Below, piece after piece: positions 49,506-61,457 of a stretch of 64,000 nt of DNA. Where the stretch lies: NCBI GenBank assembly GCA_032719365.1, contig CM064875.1, positions 20,435,674-20,499,673 on the forward strand, in the 5' to 3' direction. Source of the stretch: Prinsepia uniflora (taxonomy: Eukaryota > Streptophyta > Magnoliopsida > Rosales > Rosaceae). Under the pieces are notes generated by a model. It saw only the letters and a list, made by a program, of their open reading frames with translations. It did no database searches and was not told the origin of the DNA. Both the position numbers and the translations under genes were made by a program. The stretch's first letter is position 1. Each line of letters starts with the position of its first letter.

Positions 49506-51129
49506 GGCACGTTCGAGGAAAATGTTATGACGTTCGAAAGATCTAGGGAAATTTGGTAATTTTGGTTAAAAAGGGGCAAATGTTGACTTTTTGACTGGAA
49601 GCTCCGATGGCCGAGGGCCGAAGACCGTTAAGTAGATCGGGGCGATACGAATCCATAGACAGGCGGCACGCTGAAATCAGACTTCGAACGGGAAAGTTAT
49701 GGGTCACAGAAGTTCAATTTCACTATGCACGCATTACGAGTCGAGGACACTTGGCTTATTCTGATTGGGTCAGATATTTTAAGTGGGACTTATGGATGAG
49801 TGACAAGTGTCACTCATCCCATTAGCCAATAACCCTAAAATGTGGATCTGTCTTGATTGGTGAGTTTGGATTATAATAATAATATTTTAATTATTTTATA
49901 ATTCCCATTTCCCTCAGCTTTTAATCTCAGACCTTTATACCAAATCATCCCCCTCATCCTCACCGTTTATCTCACTCCCCTCTCATCAAAATGTCATCTT
50001 CTGTATTCTTTCAAAAACCCGAAACAGCACACACCACCGCCATCCTTCATCTTGTGTGTGATTTACTTTGAGTGGGATTGAGGGAGAGTGAGAGGCTAGT
50101 GGAATGGGAAGACTGGACGGTGGTGTTGGGCCACGACGGCAGTTCACGACGGAGGAACCCGAAACCGTGAGGTAAGTTTTTGAAAATTGAAAAATGAGTT
50201 TTAGGGAGCCTTAGTCGATTCTATTAATTGGCAACGGTTTCTGGAAGTCGTAGGGACCATTTGAGATCAAGAAAGGAAGGTAGGATGGCCTGGAAAGGTC
50301 GTGAACGGCGGAGCAAATCACAACCACAATTGTTGAACTTGGAAGGTACGGGTTTTACGGTTTCCTTCCGTTTTTAATAATCAAAATGATAGGAAATGAA
50401 TGTAGGAAACTTTAGGATTGGAAATGGAACTAAATGGGATTAAAAAGGGACGGTTTGAACGATGAACCGGTCAAGCCACTCCGGTCCGGTTCGAACTAGT
50501 CAAACCCGGTTCGAACCAGTCGAACCCGGTTCGGCTGGAGGTTAGTGGTGATGCTACAGTAGGCGAGTGATCTCACGCGCAGAGGCTTCCTAGGTCACGT
50601 GGGGGCGCGTGAGTGACTGTTGGGAATGTGTTCAACATGTGAAATCTTCTATTCGATGTAACGAACATTTTGGGACTGGTTTCGTGTTAATCGGACACTG
50701 TCTCGATAATGTTCGGGGCATCGGAAGGTTTCAGATCGAGATTTAAAATAGTTAAAAATTCGGAACAATTATGGGGCTTCAATGAGAGGTTAATAAGGTA
50801 GTTAGTAACTCTCTAGATTGATTTGGATAAGTTTGGGAGTCCCGGTGACGACGATTTGCCCGGTGAAGCCTATGACACGCGTATCGAGGCGCATCGTTGG
50901 ACGGTCTGTGAGTGGACTTTGGTTTTATAAATCTTATGCATGCATAACTGTTTTATAAGGATTATGATTGTGATTATATGATGTTGATTTGGATATTGGT
51001 GAATCATATGGTTTCACGAATTTCGAGGCGATTTACGTGCTTGCACGTAAATCGAGGTTTTCGATTTTACTCTGATTTTCTGTACCTATGGTTTTGGAAA
51101 TAGTTGAATGAAATGGTTTTGAAATTGGG
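49506..51129 (+). repeat. Second family A LTR, both ends missing
   Basis: Begins at 'ggcacgttcgaggaaaatg', i.e. about 220 bases into the LTR, directly after the broken end of the previous LTR, and stops at 'tgaaattggg' (51129), where LARD internal sequence follows. It keeps the dyad (49794-49819), a perfect donor GAG|GTAAGT (50172) and a cassette ending at TCT|GTGAGT (50908). Head-to-tail truncated LTRs suggest deletion within a tandem array. Confidence 0.82.
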
Positions 51130-51267
51130 TGCAGTTGGATTCGAGGAATCCTAGTTGATCTGACGGTAGGATTTGATTGACGTCTTTAAGATGTCAAGAC
51201 CGCGGGGACGGTCAGATTATGGACTATACCGCAGATAGCAGTGGTAGTTAACAGTTGGGTTCATATT
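51130..51267 (+). other. LARD internal fragment
   Basis: 'gcagttggattcgaggaatcctagttgat' matches the third 42-bp repeat copy and following sequence at 14225 onward. It forms the left flank of the next gypsy element. Confidence 0.7.
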
Positions 51268-51754
51268 TGTTGAAGCGTTAAATTTTCCAACTGTCGAGTA
51301 CTCGTTGACCAATCACCAAATGACGTGTGTCACTCTTGTGACCTGTCATCTCAAGTGGATCGCGGGTTTCCGTTAGTACGGGCACCGGTGTGGTGCCGGC
51401 CTAAGGCTCTCCGACGATCAAGTCAGTTACTTTTGTTCGTAAGAGGAAGCAGTAAATGGTAAGTTCGGTAGAGTAATAGTAATAGTAAGTATTAGTTACC
51501 TTTATTGGGAAATGTGTACCCTTTATGTATGGGTAGGTGGGATGTTCAATTCCCAAAGTTCCGATGTGGGACAAATACTTCTCAATTTACGTGCTGACAT
51601 GTGTTACGTAAATCGAGGGTGGATACGCTTCCACGTGTCATCCCGCATTGGGCCCGGTGTTAGGGCTATTGTAAGTATGGTAGTTTTAGGCCTTGAGCGG
51701 GGTCTGGGCTTTAAGTATACGACCCAATGGGTTTGGTCAGATATGGTGTCAACA
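51268..51754 (-). repeat. 3' LTR of the Tat-like element
   Basis: On plus it reads TGTTGAAGCG...GTGTCAACA. It matches 61888-62374 almost base for base at identical length, so the element is fairly young. Confidence 0.92.
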
Positions 51755-51767
51755 GAAGTCCCCCAAG
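51755..51767 (-). other. Polypurine tract of the Tat-like element
   Basis: On minus CTTGGGGGACTTC directly before the LTR start TGTTGACACC; 'TTGGGGGACTT' is typical of this lineage. Confidence 0.7.
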
Positions 51768-52386
51768 TCGTTGACTGAGGTGGAATTTCTCGGTCGGGGA
51801 CTTGTTTCATTCTTCCAGACCCTGGTGGGAAGTATACCTATAGTCCCCCAAGTCCCCTGGTGGGAGAGTCCGCCGAGACAGTCTCGGTCATGGTGAGTGA
51901 GTGGCGAGTGGTCGGCCGGGGAGGGCCACAACTCGGTGAAAAAGTAGTAGTCGGTCATGGATGTGCAAATGCAGTCGGTAGTGGTGTCGTGGTCGGTGAT
52001 GTGGACCAAAAAACTGGGTTGGTGCTGCGGATACCGAGTCTTGTACATGGATCAGTAGCACGTCCATTGCCTGTAGGAGGGTGAACACACCGAGCGGTGT
52101 ATACGAGTCGGTGAAGAGAGCCAACATCCGTACAGCAGTTCAGGGAACTGAGCGGTGTGCATGAGCCAACGCCTCGGTGGGGAGGACCAGCGTCTGTAGG
52201 GCCGTCCAGGGGCACCAAGCGGTGTACGGAAGTCGGTGTCGATCTGAAGGAAGTCGGTGTCGATTGGAGGGAAGACGGTTGGGCTTCCTCGGACAGATGG
52301 TTGACACGTGTTCGATCAGAATGATTGGTTGCAACCCGTGTCTGTCACTGAGGGGGGTGACGCTTCGTAGTCTGTGCATCAATTGC

Positions 52387-52393
52387 TATAAAA
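52387..52393 (+). promoter_or_regulatory. TATA box of the antisense ORF
   Basis: TATAAAA at 52387-52393, about 300 bases before the ATG, followed by a leader with a probable intron (ACG|GTAAGC at 52544 to TTTTGTAG at 52687). Transcription start would be near 52420. Inferred from position and sequence only. Confidence 0.55.
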
Positions 52394-52687
52394 TGGGGAG
52401 CTCTTCATCGATTTCCTCACTTGTGTTTTTTGAGAAAATTGGGGAAATTCTGTCCAACTAAGGAGGCGATTTCTGACTAGCTCTCGACGGAGGTGCGTAC
52501 GGCGTTTGCGATTTCCGATCTACGGTCCTCCGTGAAAAACACGGTAAGCACTTTTCCAAGTTTAGTTTTTCGATTAAAGTAGGAGGTTGTGAAGTACTAT
52601 CCATGAACGTGGTGAAGGTTGTGGTCAGATCTTCGTAGGAACGAGTCGGTCGGCTGAGTTCTGTCTTTCTTCTGGGTTTTTTTGTAG

Positions 52688-54394
52688 ATGTCGGTCGATA
52701 GTGACTCGGTGTCTGAGGGTAAGTGCTACGAGTCCCAGGGCGGTGAGTCGTCAGAGAGTAGTGTGCAGGTGCTCATTCCCATCTCAGGGAGTGAGGACGA
52801 GGCCCACTCGGCTGAGGCACAAAAGAGAGTAGAGTCGGTGCACAGTACGGCCGAGTCATCCGGTAGGACCACAGACACCGGTACTGGGGCTGGGCCGACA
52901 GGTAGGTTGGGTAGTGGCAATCTCCTGGTAGATACCGAGATGATAGTAAAGGTGGGGGTGCACCGAGCATTGAAGCTGCCTCACGGCCGAGATAACGGCA
53001 CAATTCGGCTGAACAAAGTGAAAACGACCGGGGACGAGTCGGTCCCGGAAGCCGTGCCGATTGAATGTGCGGGCTTCACGATAGATGAAATGGTCAACAA
53101 GGAGACCGAGACGGGCCTGATGAAGATGAGAATCGAGTTTGGCATTCTCGACTCGGTGACGACAAGGTTGCCTGCAAGAGAGGAAAGACCGAGCAACCCC
53201 CCAGCCGGTATGGCATTGTTTTATACCGAGCTAATGCACCACGGGGTAAGGCTGCCCCTTCATCCTTGGCTGCGGAAAATGGTGAAGAAGATGGGGGTGG
53301 CACTCGGTCAGCTCAATCCGAACGTGTGGATTGTGCTCTGCTCCCTCTACACGGCCTTCAGGTGGGCCGAGCAACCGGAGCCGACCTACGCCCAACTCAT
53401 GTACCTGTACGAGTTCGAATTTCAACAGCAGAGTACCGGGTGGGTCTTCGTCTGTCACCGCAAGAAGAGCAAACGGGGGGAGTTCATTCTGGACATACTG
53501 ACCTCCCAAAAGTCGTACAAGACAAAGTTCTGCCTGGTCGGTGGGAACTAGGAGGGGAACGCCGAGGGACCCCCAATACCATCCAAATTCCAAACCCATG
53601 GTTGATAGTTGTAGCATAGGCCGACCGTTTATGTAAATGTTGATATGTTGTATGCTTAAGTATGATTATTGTGGCTGACCGATTCTCGGTGTGCAGGTTT
53701 GTTCCTAGAAGAAGAAATCTCTCCAGAGGAGAAGGTAGTCATCCACGGAATAAGGGAGATCTTGGACGAGCTGAATCGGAACCGACGAATCCTTCAGTTA
53801 CCCGGGTTCCAGTACAAGGCCGGCCTCATCGACACCGACGAGGGTAAGGGGTTTTTTTTGTTTTGTTTTGTTTTGTTTGTGTTTGTTGTGTCTCACCTGT
53901 TTCTCGGTGTTGCAGTCCCCTATCACCTCGGTAGCCGGATTTACAAGGATTGTGAGCAACTGAGGATGAAGGCAGACAAAAGCTCTGGAGAATCTGCATC
54001 CCTATCCAAGGTGGCCGAGCGCCAGGAGCTGCTACTGAAGAAGAAAAAAGAGCGAGCCGAGAAGAAGCAGCCTAAGGGGTCTGGCCGAGTACAACAGGGT
54101 CAAACCTCAAAGTCGAGACCACCCAGCCCGCCACCAAGGTCGCCCAAGAGGAAGCAGAGCACAGTCGAGGGAGACCGAGTGCTTTCCCCTAACCCGAGGC
54201 GGACGAAGGTACGAAAGGAGGCCGAGATGATCCTGTTGGCACAGGAGACCATTGGAGGCAAGAGGACTATGGCGGCCCCAAAGTTCAATCCTCCACCGTC
54301 CCCCCCCTCGGCTGGACGTGAGGATAATGGAGATGCTCCAGAGGAGGGGAGACGTGAACCTCGGCATGTTCACCGAGGGGGAGGCGATCGGTGA
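52688..54394 (+). CDS. Antisense ORF of the gypsy element: 'putative gypsy type transposon' (Transposase_28-like) protein
   Basis: ATG 52688 follows directly on a splice acceptor (TTTTTTTGTAG). Three coding exons fit in phase: 52688-53600, 53697-53843, 53916-54394. The family-like core is GVRLPLHPWLRKMVKKMGVA, then LGQLNPNVWIVLCSLYTAF and YLYEFEFQQQSTGWVFVCHR, matching the 'fplhpF...LgLaPsQLnPNaW...' layout of the plant family named 'putative gypsy type transposon' (PF04195-like). The N-terminus is acidic Ser/Glu-rich; the C-terminal exon is Lys/Glu-rich (LLLKKKKERAEKKQ) with proline clusters and likely nuclear-localisation-type basic runs (RSPKRKQ). One in-frame TAG (53549-53551) lies late in exon 1; an alternative donor at 53541 (CG|GTGGGA) keeps the same phase and would remove it. 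It overlaps the end of minus-strand gag by about 25 bases. Function unknown; despite the family name no transposase activity is implied. Confidence 0.7.
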
Positions 54395-56417
54395 AGGGTC
54401 CAAGTAGACTTTGGGATCATGTGTTGCACGTTGAGGAGGACATTCTCATAGGGGGTATTGAGGATGGTGTAGGTCTCGTACTTGGAGCGAGGAACCCGTT
54501 TTTCCCCGTTGTTTGACCGCTCCCTCTGCTGTCTTTCCTGGTGATTCGGGTTCTTACCCTTCTTCCCAAGGCTGTACAGATTGTTGATGTGGGGGTAGTC
54601 TTTCCGTTTTCCCCCATAGCTCTGTTGCCCCTGCTCCTGTGGACGCTGTGCTGAGCCCTGTTGTTCCGGGACGCTCGGTGGGTATGTTTTCACCAAGTCG
54701 ATCCGAGGAGGTTGGTACGCATTGGCAGCGTTGGACTTTTGGCTTAGTGCTTCAGCCTTGGCGTGGATCGCCGCCTGTTTCATTATTTCATTATAAGTTG
54801 TCCAGCCTTGGGTGTGAGCTGCGTACCTGAAGGGGGAGTCTCGGAGGCCGCCCTTGAAGGCCGTGAAAGCTGCTCGGTCGTCTGTTTCCGCGCACTGGGA
54901 GTATTCATGACTGAATCTTGCTGCATACTGCTGCAGCGACTCGTGTTCACCTTGCTTAAGCTGGAAGAGGTCCTCGGCCGAGGATAAGCGGTCAGTCTGT
55001 ATCATGAACTGGTTCATGAAGGTGGAGGTGAGCTGTTCGAAAGAGTCGATGGACCTAGATTCCAACTTGTAGAACCAATTGATCTCTGCCTCGGTCAGTG
55101 TGGAACTGAAGATGAGGCACTGTTATTCGTCGGCGCGGTTTTTGAGGGCGATGGCCGAGTAAAAGTTGTTCAAGTGATTCCACGGGTCGTCCTTTCCGTT
55201 GTAAAGGGGGTTTTTCAGGGGTTTAAGCTCATGATCGATCCTAAACCGGTTGATTCTTTCTGTGAAAGGGCCCGTGCTGGTTTTTGACCAGGCTGGTCTT
55301 GCTTCCCGAGCTGTCCCGGCCTCGAGGGTCCGAACTTGGTTCATGAGGTGCTGGACGAGCGAGTCGATTTTGGACTGGTGTTTATCTCTGGGTGCCTGGT
55401 CGTGGTCGATCCTGTATGACTGGTTGGCGCCAAATCTGCTCGGCGAGCTCTGGGATTCACTCCTTCTGCGATGACCTGCCTTGACCGTTCGGTGTACCCC
55501 TGTTTGGGTATGTTCCGGGATATACTCCCCTTTTGACCGACCGGTCTAGACCTCTCGGTGTCCCGCAGGCGGAGTTATTCCTGAGGCTTGTCACTCTGCC
55601 GCCCGGCCTGCCCTGACCTCTCGGTGCTCCTTAGGTGGGTTGGTTCAGGGCGAGGAAGCGGTAAGCCGAGGTGGGTTGACCGCTCGGTGTCGTTGCGAGA
55701 GGACCTCGATGTTTGCCTCCCCTTGTGCGAGTGGTCGGTTCTGGTGCCAAGATGCCGAGCTGACTTGGCCGTGTTCTCGGCCTCCATGGACGAGTCGGTG
55801 ACGGGGACAGGGTCCCCCGTTGAAAAAGTCCCGTGGCTGACGCTTGGGCGGGACCACCAAGCGGTTATGTTTCCTCGGTGGTGATCTCCTTTTCCCACCT
55901 CCGATTGAGGGTCAGGTCAGCGTGAGGGTTGTTCGTTGACCGACCGGTTCCACCCTCCCTCGCTGAGGGCGTCGTGGGCTTCTCAGTAGATCCTGGTGTC
56001 ACCGGGCTGACTGCCGGGGATGATCAACATCCGAGCTGGTTTCTTGCTTGGCTCGGCCTCATCATGCCTTCCGTTACACGGCTTGGCGGCCGCATGTTCT
56101 TTTCCTTTTTCCGCCAGCCGGCGATTCTTTTCGGCAGGCTCCGCGCACTCGGCCACTACCTTGTCGGCCTCAGCCCTGCCGACGCGTGCTCGGTGGGTAG
56201 CGAGTTCTGCCTGTGCGACCCGTAGCTGTTCGGCCACCTTAGTGTATCGATCGTCGAGCACCAGACACCTCGACTCGGCTTGGGTGCCCTTAGCTTTGAC
56301 CTCGGCCATGTCACTTCTGAGTTTCTCGATTATCTGTAAGAAGTTAGGGGAGGGTTCTCCCCTTGTTCTGCGGCCTTGCCCGGGTGTGATCTCATCGAGA
56401 TCGTGTTCGCCTTGCAT
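54370..56417 (-). pseudogene. Gag of the Tat-like element, decayed
   Basis: Starts MQGEHDLDEITPGQG at 56417, followed by a coiled-coil stretch (EKLRSDMAEVKAKGTQAESR) and a charged linker with stops and a frame change between 55.9 and 55.35 kb. The capsid-like domain then reads NPLYNGKDDPWNHLNNFYSA, a stop at ~55122, EINWFYKLESRSIDSFEQL, FMNQFMIQTDRLSSAEDLF, LQQYAARFSHEYSQC and GWTTYNEIMKQAAIHAKAEA, the usual plant gypsy gag pattern. The C-terminus (54430-54370) is antisense to the end of the opposing ORF, so the zinc knuckle and all of pol have been deleted. It would form virus-like particles in an intact element; here at least one nonsense and one shift make it inactive. Confidence 0.8.
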
Positions 56418-56436
56418 GTTCAGTGACGACGAGATG

Positions 56437-56766
56437 TGTCAGGACCCGACCCTCTTCTGTCAGGTCCCGATTCATCTAGCACGATATTGTCCGCTTTGGG
56501 CCTCCTTGCCCTTGCCCTCACGGTTTTGTTTTTGGGAGCTCACGGTGCAACTTCCCAGGGGGTCACCCATCTCGAATTGCACCAGCCTCAACTCGGTTAA
56601 CTTTCGGGTTCCAATCCCCCCCAAAGCCACTGAGCTCCCAAAAGGCCTCATGCTAGATAGGTGTGTGCCTACACCTTTAAGGCACACCACCATTCCCTTC
56701 CCAGACCATTCCCCCTCGCAGGAATGTGAGATTGTTCACCGTTCCCTTCAAGACACGGGTCTTACA
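56437..56766 (-). repeat. Cassandra TRIM LTR (distal, 3' copy on minus)
   Basis: 330 bases, minus-strand TGTAAGACCCG...GGTCCTGACA. It contains the 5S rRNA-like block (minus: GTTAACCGAGTTGAGG then GATGGGTGACCCCCTGGGAA), corresponding to the internal promoter and 3' half of 5S rRNA, and the family-typical 'ggcccaaagcggacaatatcgtgcta'. It borders the TSD. Confidence 0.9.
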
Positions 56767-56837
56767 ATCTAACCCCCTTAGGGCCCAGCGTCCTCGCTGG
56801 CACACTTCCCGGTCGGGATCTCGCTCTGATACCACGC
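56767..56837 (-). other. Cassandra interior joined to LARD LTR at the primer binding site
   Basis: On minus: LARD LTR end CCTGTCA, then GCG (LARD spacer type, compare GCA at 13736), then TGGTATCAGAGC (56834-56823), then Cassandra interior 'gagatcccgaccgggaag...ggacgctgggccctaaggggg'. An authentic Cassandra copy nearby has ATT before the primer site (61457-61455). Confidence 0.88.
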
Positions 56838-59778
56838 TGACAGGACCCATCCCAATCCCCCCGGGATTAACGTGGGATGACCCTGCTCCCGTCTGACACG
56901 AAGTGTCAGACAAGGGATATTTCCGACCTTTGCCCTCCCGGGCTATCAGAGTACGCCAGGATCCGGAGGAGGTATGTGATATCTCGATCTCTGCTACAGT
57001 CCACACCGTATCCAACCTGAAGGGTATTAAAAACAGAAAGACTGTGAGTGGACAAAAATAAAGAATTTATAAAAACATTTCCTCAAAGACCTTTATACCC
57101 TCCACTAAAAAGCATGCATGCATTGTAAAATCCTTTATTCAAACACATATGTTAAAACATCCATAATTAGGGTCACAACCCCAAATTCGGTAAATACAAT
57201 TTATACGGGCTCCTGCCCAAAACCATTTACAGAAAACCATAACACAGTGAACATATGAGGGATCTCAGCCCAAATCCATTTATCATTATAAACACAATTT
57301 TCCAAAACCAATTGAAATCATGTTTATCCATTATATTCATATCCAGAACCTGTCACGGTAAAATAAAGCTACACGTGTGCTAACCGAGGTCTTAAACCCA
57401 AGTCTCTCCAGGGTCCACCCAGATCAATGTCCGTAGATCAATGACCCTCCCTAGAGGTAACGAACCATGCCCATCCTGAGAGTAAGGAACCCAACTGGGG
57501 GGCGACTCCACTCAGTCAGTGCTCCGTGACTACTCCGGGGTCCACCCAGGCCAACAACCCTCCCCGGAGGAGACAATCATATATAAAGGATGGAATATGA
57601 AAAACCTTTTGAAATCATTCTTGAAACCTTTCAAGGATTCATGCCCGGCCCCCATAAGCCGTCATGAACCATAAAATCCTTTCATGGGTTCATGCCGGTT
57701 CCCATAAACCGTCATGACCCGTAAATCCATTTTAAGGGTTCATGCCGGTTCCCATAAACCGTCATAAACCATAAAAACCATTGGTAACACATAATTGGGT
57801 GCTAGGCCCGAATCCACATAGAAACTGGACCTCCGGTCCGAATCGTAAACCAACTGGGCCTTCGGCCCGATTTCGTAAATCAAATGGACCTCAAGTCCGA
57901 GAATTACCTTTTCAAATCCAAACTCATTTCATGAAATCATATCCAAAACCACAAGAATGGAAAATCAGTGTAAAACCGAAAAACCTCGATTTATGTGCAA
58001 GCACGTAAATCGCCTCGAAATACGTGAAACCATATAATTCACAAGCATCCAAATCAACATTATCAAATCATATTCATAATCCATTTGGAAATCAAAAACC
58101 ATTTCAGTTAGACCAATAAAGACGTACGGACCCGTATAGGCACCGTATAGGGCCGAAACCTCGAAATACGTGCCTATACGTAACCACACATCCAAATGCA
58201 CTCATGGCATCACAAACAAGTATTTAAAACATATAATAAACATTTATGCATGCACCAATTTAGAAAACAAGGTCCACTCACAGACCGTCCGAAGCCGCGC
58301 CTCGATACGCGTGCCATACGGCTCCCCGAGCCGATCACCGTCACCGGGACTTCCAAACCTATCCAAATTAATTTAGAGGGTTACTAACTACTTATATAAC
58401 CCCTCACTAAAGCCCCGTAATTTTCTGGAATTTCTAACTATTTTTAAAACCGACCCTAAACCTTCCGATGCCCCGAAACATATCGAGACGGTGTCCGATC
58501 GACTCGAAACCAGTCCCAAAATGTTCGTTACATCGAATAGATGATTTCGTATGTTGGAACCGTCCTCAAATTGTGTGCCACACGCCCTCACGCGCCCCAA
58601 GAAGCCACTGCGCGTGGGCTTCACGCGCCCTGCACAGTGTCACCAGCTCCAGCGATCGAACCGGTCCGGGCTGGCTGGCCCGGTCCAACCCCTGCAACTG
58701 GACCGGCGTAACTGGTCCAGGCCTCCTTCTCCCTCATTTTTCATCCGTTTTCTTCCAATCCAATCCTTAAATTCCTATTTTAATGTTTTTTTATCAATTC
58801 CAATTAATAAAACTAACTAAAACACCTTAAATCCTATCCAAGAACAAAGAGGCTCACGGCCTCTGTTTTCACGGCCACCCTCACGGCCTCCTCCGCCGTG
58901 AACCAGCCTCCAAAACATCTTAAAACTATCCTAGCAACCTAATCAACTCATCCTAATCGTCCAACAGCCACCATAATATCAAAATCAAATTGAAAATGGG
59001 AATTGGGCCTTACCGAGCACCCTCTCGGGTTTGTCTCCTCCAAGCCGCCGTACACGGCGGTTCTGGCCGTCCAGGCCGGCCACCAACATCCAACATCCTC
59101 CCCTCACTCTCCTGGTTTCTCAGATGTCCATGGGTGAAGGTTTGGATTGGATTGGTTTGGGTACAAAGGATGAGATCGGGTGGGTTTGGAAATGGAAAGA
59201 AATGATCGATGCATGTATGTAAGGGAAGGGCCAGTGGATGGGTGACACTTTTCACTCATCCATTGGGCCTTGGGATAAAATCTGGGCCCCACTAAAGTCC
59301 AAAACTCAAGTCGTCTCGTAAAACGCACAATAGTACTTTCGTACTTCCGTGAACCGTAACTTCTCCGTAGAACGTCCGAATTAGACGTGTCGCCTGTCTA
59401 CGGGTTCATATCGTCCTTATCTACGTAACGGTCCTTAGCCCTCGGCCATCGGACATCCCAGTCAAAAAGTCAACTTTTGACCCATTTTAACCGAAATTAC
59501 CAAAATGCCCCTAAACTTCAGAACGTCATAACTTCCTCCTCGAATGTCGGAATTGAACGTGCCACCTGTCTATAAACTCGTGACATCACGAACTACGTCA
59601 CGGTCATCGATCAAAGTCCGTTTGACCGCCCGAATGAAAAGTCAACATTTTGCCACGACTAGGGGCAAAACGGTCATTTTGCATCGTTCGTCCGATTTCG
59701 CTCTACTAATCACGGATTAGCCTCACTAATCGTGATTAGTCACTAATCTAATCATGGAATTTAGGACGGGTCGTTACA
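56838..59778 (-). repeat. Complete family A (LARD) LTR inside the composite
   Basis: 2941 bases, minus-strand TGTAACGACCCGTCC...CCTGTCA. It keeps the dyad (59236-59261), donor CTCG|GTAAGG (at 59013), the 77-base cassette between GGATAG|GTTTGG (58358) and TCT|GTGAGT (58282), and CTTCAG|GTTGGA (57016). It is preceded on minus by its own polypurine tract and interior. Confidence 0.9.
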
Positions 59779-61120
59779 ACCTTCCCTCCTTAATTAATTT
59801 TGCTCTCGAAACTCCAACTATCCTGATTCCACATCCACTCTGTGGAAATAATTCGATCTCACGACACGTGTACACTCGTGCACCCACTAACCAGAATAAT
59901 ACTTACTCGTCTGCAGCCAGACGTGCCACTAACGCTCTCATCGTATCGACTACATTCGACCACGTCGAATGACAGAAGTCGTACGCTCCGAACTGACACC
60001 ACTTGTCAGATCTACCATTTCGTTGACATAAACAACTCTACGGTTCCTTCCTCAATCTCCAACCTACCCTGACGTCTGCTCCCACTGGGAGTCACCAACC
60101 CGCACTCAATGATCTACGTTGACACCTCCGACAAACTGTCACCACTTGTCAGTCGTCAGTCAAAAACTAACACTATACTGATTTGTGGTTACACTAACCA
60201 CCAACTCACTCAACCAGGAGTAAACACTTACCCACAAAGCATTTCACTCAATCTGTGTGTAACTAGACCCATCAGAATACCATGACCCACTGCACAGTAT
60301 CCAATGTCCAGTCCACGACCTCAACTAATCTGATGGTATTGGAACCAATCCGACTACCAACACGTTCACCAACCTACTACGGGTATAATCTACATACCGT
60401 CACCAGGCACGAAAAGTCTGCCCGGTATCGTACCTCGAACAACGTACAAGGTACATACGTCTACCCATCAAACAGCCTACAACCATCTAGGTTATAGCCA
60501 ATCACGTTTTAATAATGGAGTCCATCTGTCCAATCCCGTACCAGACAGATCAAAACTCCGACCCATTATCAATTTCCAAATCTGAATCTGAATCCGCAAT
60601 TTCGTAAGAAATTCCGAATCCAAACCCAGAACTCATATCTATAACCATGTCCAAGTCCGAGTTCGAAATCATCATTCCGTAGACTAGTATTAGGAATAAT
60701 CATTCCGAACCCAAATCCATAAAAGAAAATCCATAGTCAAGCTTCAAAATCAAATCCTGAATCGTTACCCAGAATCCAATTCCAAAACCCAAATACAGAA
60801 ATCCTCTTTCAAGTTCCAAAATCACATCCTGAATCGTCATCTAGAAATCTGATTCCAAAACCTGAAATCTCGTTCTCGTCTACCGAGACGCACTATATCT
60901 GAACCTATCGGATACCTGTTCAAACGATTACTCCAATACCATCGATTGACTTCGTAGGGAAGCCAATCCCAACCTCAACACAACACTAGGTCTGACAATA
61001 TCCGACCACGTCGGAAAACTACTCATCGGACAACTACTCAGGCGAGTAGTAAACCATATGGGATTTACCTCAAAAAGAAGTTCAGTCCCATCATCCTCAA
61101 CTCAAACATCCCAGTAAGAG
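59779..61120 (-). other. LARD interior, 3' part only
   Basis: Reverse complement of about 15920-17247, beginning next to the LTR with the duplicated polypurine region ('aaccttccctccttaatt'). The 5' two thirds of the interior and the 5' LARD LTR are absent. Non-coding. Confidence 0.82.
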
Positions 61121-61386
61121 TAGGCACACACCTATCTAGCATGAGTCCTTTCGGGAGCTCACGGTGCAACTTCCCAGGGGGTCACCCATCTGGAATTGCA
61201 CTAGCCTCAACTCGCTTAACTTTGGGGTTCCAATCCCCCCCAAAGCCACTGAGCTCCCAAAAGGCCTCATGCTAGATAGGTGTGTGCCTACACCTTTAAG
61301 GCACACCACCATTCCCTTCCCAGACCATTCCCCCCTCGCAGGAATGTGGGATTGTTCACCGTTCCCTCCAGGACACGAGTCTTACA
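61121..61386 (-). repeat. Truncated Cassandra LTR with snap-back inversion
   Basis: 61153-61386 is a normal Cassandra LTR portion with the 5S-like block (about 61171-61225). Instead of continuing, 61121-61161 is the reverse complement of 61250-61290 (41 bases, two mismatches), pivoting at the palindromic GAGCTC. The result is a hairpin with an 88-base loop that holds the 5S block. Confidence 0.85.
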
Positions 61387-61457
61387 ATCCACCCCCCTTA
61401 GGGCCCAGCGTCCTCGCTGGCACACTTCCCGGTCGGGGTCTGGCTCTGATACCAAAT
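61387..61457 (-). other. Cassandra interior with authentic primer binding site
   Basis: 71 bases: minus-strand ATT then TGGTATCAGAGCC (61454-61442), 'agaccccgaccgggaagtgtg', and the purine-rich AAGGGGGGTGGAT before the next LTR. No coding capacity, as expected of a TRIM. Confidence 0.9.

Noticed and set aside
52688..54394. DNA transposase or autonomous transposon gene
   Set aside because: The PF04195-like family is named 'putative gypsy type transposon' but no catalytic DDE/D motif is visible; it is an accessory antisense ORF of an LTR element.
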